From assembly GCA_910587425.1 (NCBI GenBank), contig CAJUKU010000004.1, positions 129,933 to 193,932 on the forward strand: 64,000 bases of DNA, read 5' to 3'. The stretch's first letter is position 1; each line of letters begins with the position of its first letter. The notes under the pieces are model-generated. The model was not told the DNA's origin and ran no database searches. It saw only the letters and a program-made list of their open reading frames with translations. The DNA comes from an uncultured Muribaculaceae bacterium (lineage in GTDB: Bacteria; Bacteroidota; Bacteroidia; Bacteroidales; Muribaculaceae). Both the position numbers and the translations under genes were made by a program. This document shows positions 35,977-44,517 of this stretch, one piece after another.

Positions 35977-37017
35977 ATGAAAACACTCCGAAACATATTA
36001 TTCCTTCTGGCTGCCGCTACCGCGGCGCTCCTGTCCGCACAGCAGTCATCATCATCATCATCGAGCGCGGTAATCCGTGTGGAGCTTGACTCCGCATATC
36101 TGCTTATGGGTAAGACCACACCGCTTCATGTGGAGATTGTCGGAAACCTTTCCGGCGACGGCGAACTCCTGTTGCCTGACACACTGTGGCGCGATGTGGA
36201 GGTTGCCGATATGGGTACGCCTGAGATCAGCGATCTCGGCAACGGACGTTCGGAGCTGCGCCAGACCATAACCCTTCAGGCTTTTGATTCCGGACTGTAT
36301 ACACTTCCCCCGGTGCTTTATCTCCAGAACGGAAATGTGACGGAATCCAACCGTCTCGCGCTTAAAGTGATTCCGGCTGACGTTGACTCCATGGTCACCG
36401 TACATGATTTCTATGACGCACAGAAACCGGCTCGCCACTTCTTCGACTTTCTACCAGACTGGATGACTGACTACGGACTGTGGATCCTTCTTGCGCTTGC
36501 CGTGATCGGAGCATCTCTCTACATATACTACAAGTGGCTCCGCAAAGGTCGCATCCCGCTTATGCCGGTCAAGAAACCTACTCCTCCCTACGAGCTTGCC
36601 ATGGAACAGCTTGCCACACTTAAGGCTGAGAACCTTTGCGAGCGCGGACAGGAGAAGGAATACTACACCCGGCTTACCGAGATACTGCGCCATTATCTTG
36701 ACACACGCTTCGGCATCAACGCCATGGAGATGACCTCATCACAGATTCTCCGCGCGCTTCATAGCAATGAAGCCACGCGTATGCCGCAGAAATATATGAG
36801 CCGTGTTCTTGAGATCGCTGACTTCGTGAAGTTTGCCAAGGTGCGTCCGTTGCCCGACGACAATGCCGCCGCCATGCGGTCGGCGACACAGTTTGTTGAG
36901 GACACCCGCCCTGCTCCCGAGCCTGCCCCCGCGACGGAAAATCCCGACGGCAATAATGGAACCACACCTGAAAGCGCGCAGCCTCAACCGAAGCAAGGCA
37001 CTTCGAAAAACATCTAA
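35977..37017 (+). CDS. Bat-operon membrane protein (small BatD-like)
   Basis: 346 residues. A signal peptide (MKTLRNILFLLAAATAALLSAQ) is followed by a poly-Ser stretch encoded by TCA/TCG repeats, then a beta-rich periplasmic domain to about residue 165 (YLLMGKTTPLHVEI...GLYTLPPVLYL). One membrane helix (about 170-190, WILLALAVIGASLYIYYKWL) and a cytoplasmic helical domain with a Pro-rich tail complete it. The layout mirrors BatD in reduced form, and Bacteroidales Bat operons usually carry such a gene between DUF58 and batA. I start at 35977, where the signal peptide begins. Confidence 0.8.
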   Translation: MKTLRNILFLLAAATAALLSAQQSSSSSSSAVIRVELDSAYLLMGKTTPLHVEIVGNLSGDGELLLPDTLWRDVEVADMGTPEISDLGNGRSELRQTITLQAFDSGLYTLPPVLYLQNGNVTESNRLALKVIPADVDSMVTVHDFYDAQKPARHFFDFLPDWMTDYGLWILLALAVIGASLYIYYKWLRKGRIPLMPVKKPTPPYELAMEQLATLKAENLCERGQEKEYYTRLTEILRHYLDTRFGINAMEMTSSQILRALHSNEATRMPQKYMSRVLEIADFVKFAKVRPLPDDNAAAMRSATQFVEDTRPAPEPAPATENPDGNNGTTPESAQPQPKQGTSKNI

Positions 37018-37029
37018 CCACTGACAAGA

Positions 37030-38016
37030 ATGTTATTCGCTCACCCGTCATATCTGTGGCTACTGCTTCTGCTCATACCGTACATAGCATGGTATGTGTG
37101 GAACCGCAACCGTACGCATGCCACAATGAGTGTATCCACATCCATTCCGTACAAGCAGCTCGGACGTCCATGGCGTGCATGGCTGCTTCATGGACTGTTC
37201 GTCTTGAGGATTGCTGCCATAGCAACATTGATAATCATAATCGCACGCCCGCAGACGCACGACAAGTGGAGTACATCCAATACAGAAGGAACCGATATCG
37301 TCATATCGCTCGACATATCGTCAAGTATGCTCGCGCGCGACTTCAAGCCTAACCGTTTCGAAGCGGCTAAAAATGTTGCAGCTCAGTTTGTGAGCGGACG
37401 AGAATCGGACAACATCGGCGTTGTCATATTTGCCGGCGAAAGCTTCACCGCTGTACCTATGACCACCGACAGATCGCTGCTCGTCAACTATATCCACGAT
37501 ATAAAGATGGGTATGCTTCAGGATAACACGGCTATAGGCGACGGTCTTGCCACGGCGATCAACCGCATCAAGGATGGCAAGGCAAAGTCCAAGAGCGTGA
37601 TACTCATCACCGACGGCTCAAACAATACAGGCAATGTAGCTCCACTCACAGCGGCTGAGATCGCGAAAAAGCTCGGCATCAAGGTCTATACCATAGGTAT
37701 CGGACGTAACGGAATGGCACCGTTCCCCACGGAAGATGCCATAGGTAGAATAGATTACGTCAATATGCCTGTGGTAATCGATGAAGCCACACTGCGCAAC
37801 ATCGCCTCCACTACCGGCGGCCGCTATTTCAGGGCTACAGACAATAATGTGCTCAACCAGGTGTTTGAGGAGATCGACACTCTTGAGAAATCGCAGCTTG
37901 ACGTGCGCAATTACACCCACACGGAAGATAATTTCTTCCCTTGGGCACTGCTCGCATTATGCCTTGTGGCTGGTGAGCTGCTGCTGCGCAACACACTGCT
38001 ACGCACAATACCCTAA
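37030..38016 (+). CDS. batA: BatA, von Willebrand factor A membrane protein
   Basis: 328 residues. Two N-terminal membrane helices (about 7-25 and 53-72) are followed by a periplasm-facing or cytoplasmic VWA domain with a complete MIDAS (DISSS 95-99, later Thr and the DGSNNTGN loop) and a C-terminal helix (WALLALCLVAGELLL). Bat proteins support growth under oxygen or oxidative stress in Bacteroides. It is 21 nt before batB, a paralogue of the same layout. Confidence 0.92.
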   Translation: MLFAHPSYLWLLLLLIPYIAWYVWNRNRTHATMSVSTSIPYKQLGRPWRAWLLHGLFVLRIAAIATLIIIIARPQTHDKWSTSNTEGTDIVISLDISSSMLARDFKPNRFEAAKNVAAQFVSGRESDNIGVVIFAGESFTAVPMTTDRSLLVNYIHDIKMGMLQDNTAIGDGLATAINRIKDGKAKSKSVILITDGSNNTGNVAPLTAAEIAKKLGIKVYTIGIGRNGMAPFPTEDAIGRIDYVNMPVVIDEATLRNIASTTGGRYFRATDNNVLNQVFEEIDTLEKSQLDVRNYTHTEDNFFPWALLALCLVAGELLLRNTLLRTIP

Positions 38017-38037
38017 ACGCGCTTCACACAAAGTCTC

Positions 38038-39093
38038 ATGATAAAATTCGCATATCCATATCTGCTATATCTACTGCTCATAATCCCGCTGCTCGCCGGA
38101 CTATATGCATGGGCACGCATCGCGCGTCGCCGGAAACTGCGCCGCTTCGGACGTCCCGAAGTGATAGCGTCGCTTATGCCTGACGCATCGCGATACATGG
38201 GATGGATCAAGATGACAATAGAACTTGCCGCACTGGCATTCATAATACTTGCTGTCGCCCGACCTTACACCCCCACCGCCGACACTGATGGAGCAGAAAC
38301 CGAGACAGCACGCGGCATTGAAGTGATGCTCTGTGTCGATGTCAGCAACTCTATGCTCGCATCCTCTACCGACGATCCTAACGGAGTGAGCCGCCTGCAG
38401 CGTGCGAAGTTCATTCTTGAGAAACTTATCGACAAGATGCGCGACGACAAGGTCGGACTGATCGTATTTGCCGGCGATGCATATACCCAGCTCCCCATCA
38501 CTTCCGACTATATTTCCGCAAAGATGTTCCTCAACGGGATCACTACCGATATGGTCCCCACACAAGGCACCGCGATCGGTGCCGCGCTTGAGATGGCTAT
38601 CAATTCTTTCACGCCTGACAGTGAATTCCAGAAAGCGATAGTGCTGATCACCGACGGCGAGAATTTTGAGGATAATGCCGTTGAGGTGGCGAAAAATGCC
38701 GCCGATGCAGGCATTCAGGTTGATGTGATAGGTATCGGCACCGGTAAAGGGGCACGCATCCCGATTCCCGGTCAGTCAGGTAAGTATATGCTCGACTCAT
38801 CCGGTCAACCGGTGCTCACAGCCCTCAACGAGACAATGGCACGCGATATAGCCAAGGCGGGCGACGGCATATATCTGCAGGGCACATCATCATCCGTCGT
38901 TTCCGACCTCGATGACCAGCTCAGCCATCTGTCGACTACCGAGTTCAGCCGCACGGTCGGAACATCTCCGGCTAACGAACTCTTCCCGATTGCAGCCATT
39001 ATAGCATTACTGCTACTTGCGATTGACGGGCTCCTCCCGTACTGCAAGATCTCATGGCTACGCAATATCAATTTCTTCAGCAAGAACGTATGA
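38038..39093 (+). CDS. batB: BatB, von Willebrand factor A membrane protein
   Basis: 351 residues, paralogous to BatA. Helices lie at about 7-24 and 58-75, the MIDAS is DVSNS at 101-105 with TDGENFEDNAVEVAK, and a hydrophobic C-terminal helix ends the protein (ELFPIAAIIALLLLAIDGLL). The batC start overlaps its stop (ATGA), so translation is coupled. Confidence 0.92.
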   Translation: MIKFAYPYLLYLLLIIPLLAGLYAWARIARRRKLRRFGRPEVIASLMPDASRYMGWIKMTIELAALAFIILAVARPYTPTADTDGAETETARGIEVMLCVDVSNSMLASSTDDPNGVSRLQRAKFILEKLIDKMRDDKVGLIVFAGDAYTQLPITSDYISAKMFLNGITTDMVPTQGTAIGAALEMAINSFTPDSEFQKAIVLITDGENFEDNAVEVAKNAADAGIQVDVIGIGTGKGARIPIPGQSGKYMLDSSGQPVLTALNETMARDIAKAGDGIYLQGTSSSVVSDLDDQLSHLSTTEFSRTVGTSPANELFPIAAIIALLLLAIDGLLPYCKISWLRNINFFSKNV

Positions 39094-39950
39094 TGAATCT
39101 CTCACACATATTAAGTAGAAATATGCGTCTCACTCTATGCACTGCGGCAATTTTTGCTGCCGCGGTTCCGGTCGTGTATGCCGACAATGCCGGAAATGCT
39201 GATGATCAGCCATACACAACCAAACGTGAGCGCAACCTGATACGCGAAGGAAATACCGCTTACAAAGAGAAGCGCTTTGCTGATGCCGAGGTGCTCTACC
39301 GCAAAGCTCTAGAGGAGGTTCCGTCATCAGAGACCGCGCGTTTCAATCTTGCCGCATCACTGATCCGTCAGGGTGGATCGGCAGACCCGAATTCGGGTAA
39401 TAACCCGCTGAAAGCCGCGACAGAGATACTCCAGCAGCTCACAAAGGATGCCGCCGACATCAATATCGCCGAGAAAGCATACTATAATCTCGGCAACATA
39501 GCATTCAATAATCAGGACTACGCCTCGAGCATCGAGCTATACAAGAATGCCCTGCGCAAAGTGCCCGGTGATGACCGCGCGCGTGAGAACCTGCGCCTTG
39601 CACAGCTGAAGCGTCAGGAACAACAGGACCAGCAACAGGACCAGCAGCAGAATCAGCAGAATCAGGATCAACAGCAACAACAGCAGGATCAGCAGCAACA
39701 GAACCAGGACCAACAGCAGCAACAGCAGAATCAGGATCAACAACAGAACCAGAATCAGGACCAGCAGCAGGATCAGCAGCAGAAAGATAAGGACAAGAAG
39801 CCCGAACAGCAGCAGGGTATTTCTGATGCTAATGCCGAAAAGATACTGAAAGCTATGGAAAATGAGGAGGCTGCAACTCGCAAGCGTGTCGAAGCACAGA
39901 AGAAAAAAGATGCCAACGCACGCCGCAAGCGCATCACCAACCCCTGGTAA
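39090..39950 (+). CDS. batC: BatC, TPR protein with Gln/Asn-rich tract
   Basis: 286 residues from the ATG that overlaps the batB stop; the ORF could extend 12 codons upstream inside batB, but this start gives the signal peptide (NMRLTLCTAAIFAAAVPVVYA). Three TPR units follow (REGNTAYKEKRFADAEVLYRKALEEVPSS, AYYNLGNIAFNNQDYASSIELYKNALRKVPGDDRARENL). Residues about 173-233 are almost only Gln, Asn and Asp, encoded by CAG/CAA/GAC/AAT repeats, then a basic C-terminus (KRVEAQKKKDANARRKRI). The tract looks slippage-prone and could vary between strains. Confidence 0.88.
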   Translation: MMNLSHILSRNMRLTLCTAAIFAAAVPVVYADNAGNADDQPYTTKRERNLIREGNTAYKEKRFADAEVLYRKALEEVPSSETARFNLAASLIRQGGSADPNSGNNPLKAATEILQQLTKDAADINIAEKAYYNLGNIAFNNQDYASSIELYKNALRKVPGDDRARENLRLAQLKRQEQQDQQQDQQQNQQNQDQQQQQQDQQQQNQDQQQQQQNQDQQQNQNQDQQQDQQQKDKDKKPEQQQGISDANAEKILKAMENEEAATRKRVEAQKKKDANARRKRITNPW

Positions 39951-40016
39951 TCTGAATAAAGTCAATCCCCGATAAAGTCATATCTCTCCTACGCTAATTA
40001 TAAACAAGCACCGGAA

Positions 40017-41840
40017 ATGAAACGGGTAATCGCGTCAACTATAATATGTCTGATGGCTGTCCTGTCACTGACGGCACAGACGTCGTTCAGAGTCAAGGCT
40101 CCGTCAAGAGTTGTAGCCGGCTCCAAATTCGCCGTCACATACACCTTGCGCAATGCCGAAGGGTCAAGTCTTAAGGTTCCGCAGATCAATGGCTGCAAAC
40201 TGTTGTACGGACCGAGCACATCGACAAGCCAGAGCTATGAGGTTATAAATGGTCACATGTCGTCGTCCTCGCAGGTTGACTATACATATTACTATCTTGC
40301 GGAAACCGAAGGCACATATACCATCGGTGAGGCTTCTATCGTAGCTGACGGAAAACAGCTTACCACACAGCCGACAAAGATTACCATAGCCGAGGCTCCG
40401 CAGAGTGCTAACAACGGATCATCACCCTCGCAGCAACCTGTGAATATAGATGATATCGACACACAGAGTGCAGACCGTACGGTGAATGCAGACGACGTGT
40501 TCGTACGCATCATACTCTCCAAATCAACGGCATACGAGCAGGAAGCAATACTATGCACCATAAAGCTTTACACCAAATACTCGATATCCTCATTCATGCC
40601 TACGCGTCAACCGAGCTTTGACGGATGCCTGATCCAGGAGATCGACCTGCAGCCCACGCTGAACGAGGTGGAAAGCTACCGCGGACAGAATTACATGACC
40701 GCCGTGCTTAAGCAATGTATCATATTCCCGCAGAAATCCGGTCACCTCACTATCAATTCCGGAAACTATGATATAAAGGTTGTGCAATATGATACTGTCA
40801 ACATGGGATTCTTCGCAGTACGCAATCCTCAGGAACGCAGTATTAAGGTAAGCTCAAACACCGGAGCACTTGATGTGAAACCACTCCCCTCCCCTCAGCC
40901 CGAAGGATTTACAGGAGCTGTGGGAACATTCAGCATCGACAGCCGACTTGTAGGAAACTCATTCCGCACAAATGACCCGGCGACACTGCTCTACACCATC
41001 AGCGGTACGGGTAATATCAAGTACATAAAGGAACCGGAGATTGATTTCCCGTCGGAATTCGAACTCTACAGTCCGAAGAGCGACATAGATGCCGATGTCA
41101 CACCCAACGGGCAGAACGTGAGCGGTACAATGACCGTAGAGTACACATTTGTGCCACAGACCGTCGGCGATTTCCATATCGGCAGCGACAAATTTGTCTA
41201 TTTCAACCCGTCGTCGGCACAGTATGTCACTCTCACCACTCCATCCTACGACATAAAGGTTGCAAAAGGGCTTACAACCTCAACCGATGTGGAACGTCAT
41301 GACATAGCCGCTAAAAACACCGATATCCTGCACATAGTCACCGGCGACAAGAATCCGAGCGCGAGCCATACGCTTGTAATTGGAGAGTGGTGGTACTGGG
41401 TTCTCTATGCTGTTGTCGCAGCGGCACTGATAACCTCACTGACATTGTATCGCCGCAATATCAAACGCTCAGCCGACGTGCGCGGAATGCGTCTTGCGAA
41501 AGCAAACAAGGCTGCACGCCAGCGCCTCCGCACGGCTAAGAAATATGCCGATGCAGCCGACGACGACAAGTTTATCGAGGAGACCTTGCGGGCATTATGG
41601 GGCTACCTTGGTGACAAGCTCGGTATTCCGGCATCGCAGCTCACTCGTCAGAACATTTCAGAGGAACTTGCTTCTGTAGGCGCTCCTGATGATGTCACGG
41701 CTAAAGTCATAGCGGCGCTCGATGATTGCGAGATGGCGCGCTACGCCCCCTCTTCCTCGCGCGAAAGTTCGTCGAGCATATATGCCAAGGCAACAGAGGC
41801 AATAAATGCTATGGAAAACGTTAAACTCCGCAAATCTTGA
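40017..41840 (+). CDS. batD: BatD, periplasmic/membrane protein
   Basis: 607 residues. Signal peptide (MKRVIASTIICLMAVLSLTAQ); several immunoglobulin-like beta domains typical of BatD (FRVKAPSRVVAGSKFAVTYTLRNA; the VRIILSKSTAYEQEAILCTIKLYT block); one membrane helix (about 460-480, WWYWVLYAVVAAALITSLTLY); and a cytoplasmic helical domain with RQNISEEL, as in the smaller protein at 35977. It is expected to form part of the Bat envelope complex. The gap to batC is 66 nt and to batE 5 nt. Confidence 0.92.
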   Translation: MKRVIASTIICLMAVLSLTAQTSFRVKAPSRVVAGSKFAVTYTLRNAEGSSLKVPQINGCKLLYGPSTSTSQSYEVINGHMSSSSQVDYTYYYLAETEGTYTIGEASIVADGKQLTTQPTKITIAEAPQSANNGSSPSQQPVNIDDIDTQSADRTVNADDVFVRIILSKSTAYEQEAILCTIKLYTKYSISSFMPTRQPSFDGCLIQEIDLQPTLNEVESYRGQNYMTAVLKQCIIFPQKSGHLTINSGNYDIKVVQYDTVNMGFFAVRNPQERSIKVSSNTGALDVKPLPSPQPEGFTGAVGTFSIDSRLVGNSFRTNDPATLLYTISGTGNIKYIKEPEIDFPSEFELYSPKSDIDADVTPNGQNVSGTMTVEYTFVPQTVGDFHIGSDKFVYFNPSSAQYVTLTTPSYDIKVAKGLTTSTDVERHDIAAKNTDILHIVTGDKNPSASHTLVIGEWWYWVLYAVVAAALITSLTLYRRNIKRSADVRGMRLAKANKAARQRLRTAKKYADAADDDKFIEETLRALWGYLGDKLGIPASQLTRQNISEELASVGAPDDVTAKVIAALDDCEMARYAPSSSRESSSSIYAKATEAINAMENVKLRKS

Positions 41841-41845
41841 CGTTC

Positions 41846-42625
41846 ATGAAAAAGATCATCGTTTCAATCAGCATAGCGCTCTGCGCAATCCTCACATCAC
41901 AGGCTGCAACGCTTGACCAGCAGGCGGATTCAGCCTATTCCGCCGACGATTTCGCTCTTGCGGCATCGTTATACCGCCAGATCATGCAGGATGAGGGTAA
42001 CTCTCCGCAGCTGTATTACAATCTTGCCAATTGCGAATATCGTTTGGGGAATCTCGGCAAGGCGATTGTGAACTATGAGCGGGCATTGCGCTTAGATCCG
42101 ACTTTTACCGATGCAAAGACGAATCTTGAGTTTGTCAACTCACGTATCGTGGACCGTCAGGGAGAGCGAGGTTCATTCCTGAGCAATACATACGACCGGT
42201 TTGCGCTTGCCACCACTCCTAATACGTGGGCATGGACAGCATTCATACTGTTCACGCTTGCTGCCGGAGCCATAGCAGCGTACTTTTTCAGCAGCAACGT
42301 ACTCGTACGTAAAACCGGTTTTTTCGGAGCTATCGCACTTATAATACTGTTTGGAATAACACAGATCATCGCATCGCGTGCAAAAACAATAGCCACCGAC
42401 CGCAATACAGCGATTATCACCGCACAGTCAACGATTCTCAGCACCTCTCCGCGTGAACCCAAAGACCGCAATGAGGAAGCAATGCTCCTACACGAGGGCA
42501 CCAAGATCACAATCCTTGATTCGATATCAGTACCAGGTGATACCACCGGTCTGCGCTGGCTTGATGTGCAGATCGACAACACACACCGTGCATGGATTAA
42601 ATCCACTGACATTGAGCGGATTTAG
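41846..42625 (+). CDS. batE: BatE, TPR and SH3-like membrane protein
   Basis: 259 residues. A signal peptide (MKKIIVSISIALCAILTSQA) is followed by two TPR units (DFALAASLYRQIMQDEGNSPQLYYNLANCEYRLGNLGKAIVNYERALRLDP). Two membrane helices (about 130-150 and 157-177) precede a C-terminal SH3b-like domain (TILSTSPREPKDRNEEAMLLHEGTKITILDSI...WLDVQIDNTHRAWIKSTDIERI). This closes the moxR-DUF58-bat operon, whose genes are in the standard Bacteroides order. Confidence 0.9.
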   Translation: MKKIIVSISIALCAILTSQAATLDQQADSAYSADDFALAASLYRQIMQDEGNSPQLYYNLANCEYRLGNLGKAIVNYERALRLDPTFTDAKTNLEFVNSRIVDRQGERGSFLSNTYDRFALATTPNTWAWTAFILFTLAAGAIAAYFFSSNVLVRKTGFFGAIALIILFGITQIIASRAKTIATDRNTAIITAQSTILSTSPREPKDRNEEAMLLHEGTKITILDSISVPGDTTGLRWLDVQIDNTHRAWIKSTDIERI

Positions 42626-42632
42626 AAAAATC

Positions 42633-42654
42633 ATGTTTTATAACATAGTTTTTT
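42633..42654 (+). terminator. Weak terminator after batE
   Basis: ATGTT-TTAT-AACAT is followed after two bases by six T. The stem has only five A/T-rich pairs, so termination would be partial, but it fits the end of the long bat operon. Confidence 0.4.
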
Positions 42655-42751
42655 ATAACCGTAAAATTTGCTCACCCCGGAAAAACCTGCTACATTTAAC
42701 TCCCAAACAAAAAGCAACACAAATACGTTAACCCATAAAACCCAAAGAGAC

Positions 42752-43009
42752 ATGGCTAAGACTATTACTTTCAACGAACTCCGCCGCCTCAAGGACAGCC
42801 TCCCAGATGGAGCCACACATCAGATCGCAGACAAACTCAATATAACCGTCCAGACCGTCCGCAACTACTTTGGCGGAAGCAACTACGAGTTTGGTAAAAA
42901 CTGTGGCGTACACATCGAACCCGGACCTGACGGAGGCATAGTAGTGCTTGATGATACCACAATCTACGACATGGCTGTGGAGATCCTCAAGGAGCAGGAA
43001 CAGGACTGA
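42752..43009 (+). CDS. Small helix-turn-helix DNA-binding protein
   Basis: 85 residues starting MAKTITFNELRRLKDSLPDGATHQIADKLNITVQTVRNYFGG; the middle is a helix-turn-helix with recognition helix around TVQTVRNYF. The tail (GGIVVLDDTTIYDMAVEILKEQEQD) is acidic. Homologues are common in Bacteroidales and are not functionally assigned to my knowledge. An upstream in-frame extension to 42668 would add 28 unlikely residues. It stands alone between batE and the universal stress protein; 43010-43226 after it holds only a pyrimidine-rich leader. Confidence 0.7.
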   Translation: MAKTITFNELRRLKDSLPDGATHQIADKLNITVQTVRNYFGGSNYEFGKNCGVHIEPGPDGGIVVLDDTTIYDMAVEILKEQEQD

Positions 43010-43226
43010 TTTCCGTTCCACGGTACTCGACTTCTCTATCGCGACCTAGCGCAAGAAAACGCTCCTGCCAAACATCGCGAAGAAAAAACAAATCACTCAT
43101 TCCCTCTCTCCTCATCTTTCCTCATTCCTGTTTCCTTCCCTCACTAAGACACAACGACGATAAACTCTCACAACGGCTATTCCCGCCGAAACCTGACGTT
43201 CTCAACACAAAAACACTTACGCAACC

Positions 43227-44345
43227 ATGGATGACCGACTCATAACCGTAGCAATCCACACTTACGAACGCGCCCTTGAATTGAAGGCACTCCTTGAATC
43301 AGAAGGGGTGAAAGCCTCATTGCAGAACGTCAATCTGACACAACCGGTTGTCGCTTCCGGAGTCAGAGTCCGCATACGTGAGAAGGACTTACCTCTTGCG
43401 CTGCGTATAATCGAGAACACGGAAATATTCATAAATCACAAGATCTCGAATCAGGTATCAGAACGCACTTCAAAGATTCTCGTACCGGTTGATTTCACGC
43501 CACATTCACTCCACGCCCTGCGTGCCGCTTTTCAGATAGCTGACGTGCATAAGTCGGAGATCGTCCTGCTTCACTCATTCGTCGATCCATCAGTGACCGC
43601 GACCCTTCAACTCTCCGACACTCTTGATTATGACATATCCGCTACCGAGATGCGCGAGTCGCTGCTAACCGACGCTCGACAAAAGATGGATCGCCTTGCA
43701 GAGACATTGCGTGAGGAGATCAAACATGCGAAACTTGCGCCGGTCAAGTTCACACATGAGATTGTAGAGGGTGTGCCGGAAGAAGCTATAGCTGAATGGG
43801 CTAAAAACAACAATCCTCTGCTGATAGTCATGGGGACACGCGGTACTGACACTAAGGAACGTGAACTCGTGGGGAGTGTCACAGCCGAAGTGCTAGACAC
43901 CTGCTGTTTCCCGGTTTTCACTCTTCCTGAAAACATCACACTCACCGATATCCACTCGCTCAACAGAATTATAATGTTCTGTTCGCTTGACCAGGAGGAT
44001 CTTCTCGCCCTCGACGAACTGACACGCCTGATCGCACCACCGGACAGCATGAACATCACATTGGTCAACATACCGGTGAAACGTCTGCGTTATGATATCA
44101 ACGCGCCTATGCACGCACTCCTTTCATATTGCAGGGAGCATTACCCGACTTTCGACTTCTCCGCATGTGAGCTTCACTACCGTAACGTCAATCAGGAGTT
44201 CAAGAAGTTGATCACGGAGCGAAATATCAATCTGATCGCAGTGCCGAACCGCAAGAAGAATATTTTCGCAAGATTGTTCAACCCGGGGATAGCCCACCGC
44301 ATACTGTTCCAGACAGACATTCCTATGGTTGTGCTTCCGGTATGA
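43227..44345 (+). CDS. Tandem universal stress protein with N-terminal DUF2007 domain
   Basis: 372 residues. Residues 1-75 (VAIHTYERALELKALLESEGVKASLQNVNL...VRIREKDLPLALRIIEN) match the small DUF2007 signal-transducing domain. Two UspA domains follow, about 85-235 and 245-372. The first carries the ATP-binding signature VMGTRGTD...GSVTAEVLDTCCFPVF; the second is degenerate (AVPNRKKNIFARLFNPGIAHRIL), so nucleotide is probably bound by only one half. Likely a stress-responsive cytoplasmic regulator. It stands between the Bat operon and the iron importer. Confidence 0.88.
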   Translation: MDDRLITVAIHTYERALELKALLESEGVKASLQNVNLTQPVVASGVRVRIREKDLPLALRIIENTEIFINHKISNQVSERTSKILVPVDFTPHSLHALRAAFQIADVHKSEIVLLHSFVDPSVTATLQLSDTLDYDISATEMRESLLTDARQKMDRLAETLREEIKHAKLAPVKFTHEIVEGVPEEAIAEWAKNNNPLLIVMGTRGTDTKERELVGSVTAEVLDTCCFPVFTLPENITLTDIHSLNRIIMFCSLDQEDLLALDELTRLIAPPDSMNITLVNIPVKRLRYDINAPMHALLSYCREHYPTFDFSACELHYRNVNQEFKKLITERNINLIAVPNRKKNIFARLFNPGIAHRILFQTDIPMVVLPV

Positions 44346-44517
44346 TTCTTACCGGATATTCAGCATTCATAACCATCGCCTATATGAATGTGTTTCTGCC
44401 ATAAATCTTAAAAAACAGCATCTGTTATTTAGACTTCTTCTAAATTATTCCGCAAAAAGCTTTGTGGTTACGCCACTTTTTCCGAATTTTGCATCCGGAA
44501 AAAAACATCACCACGAA

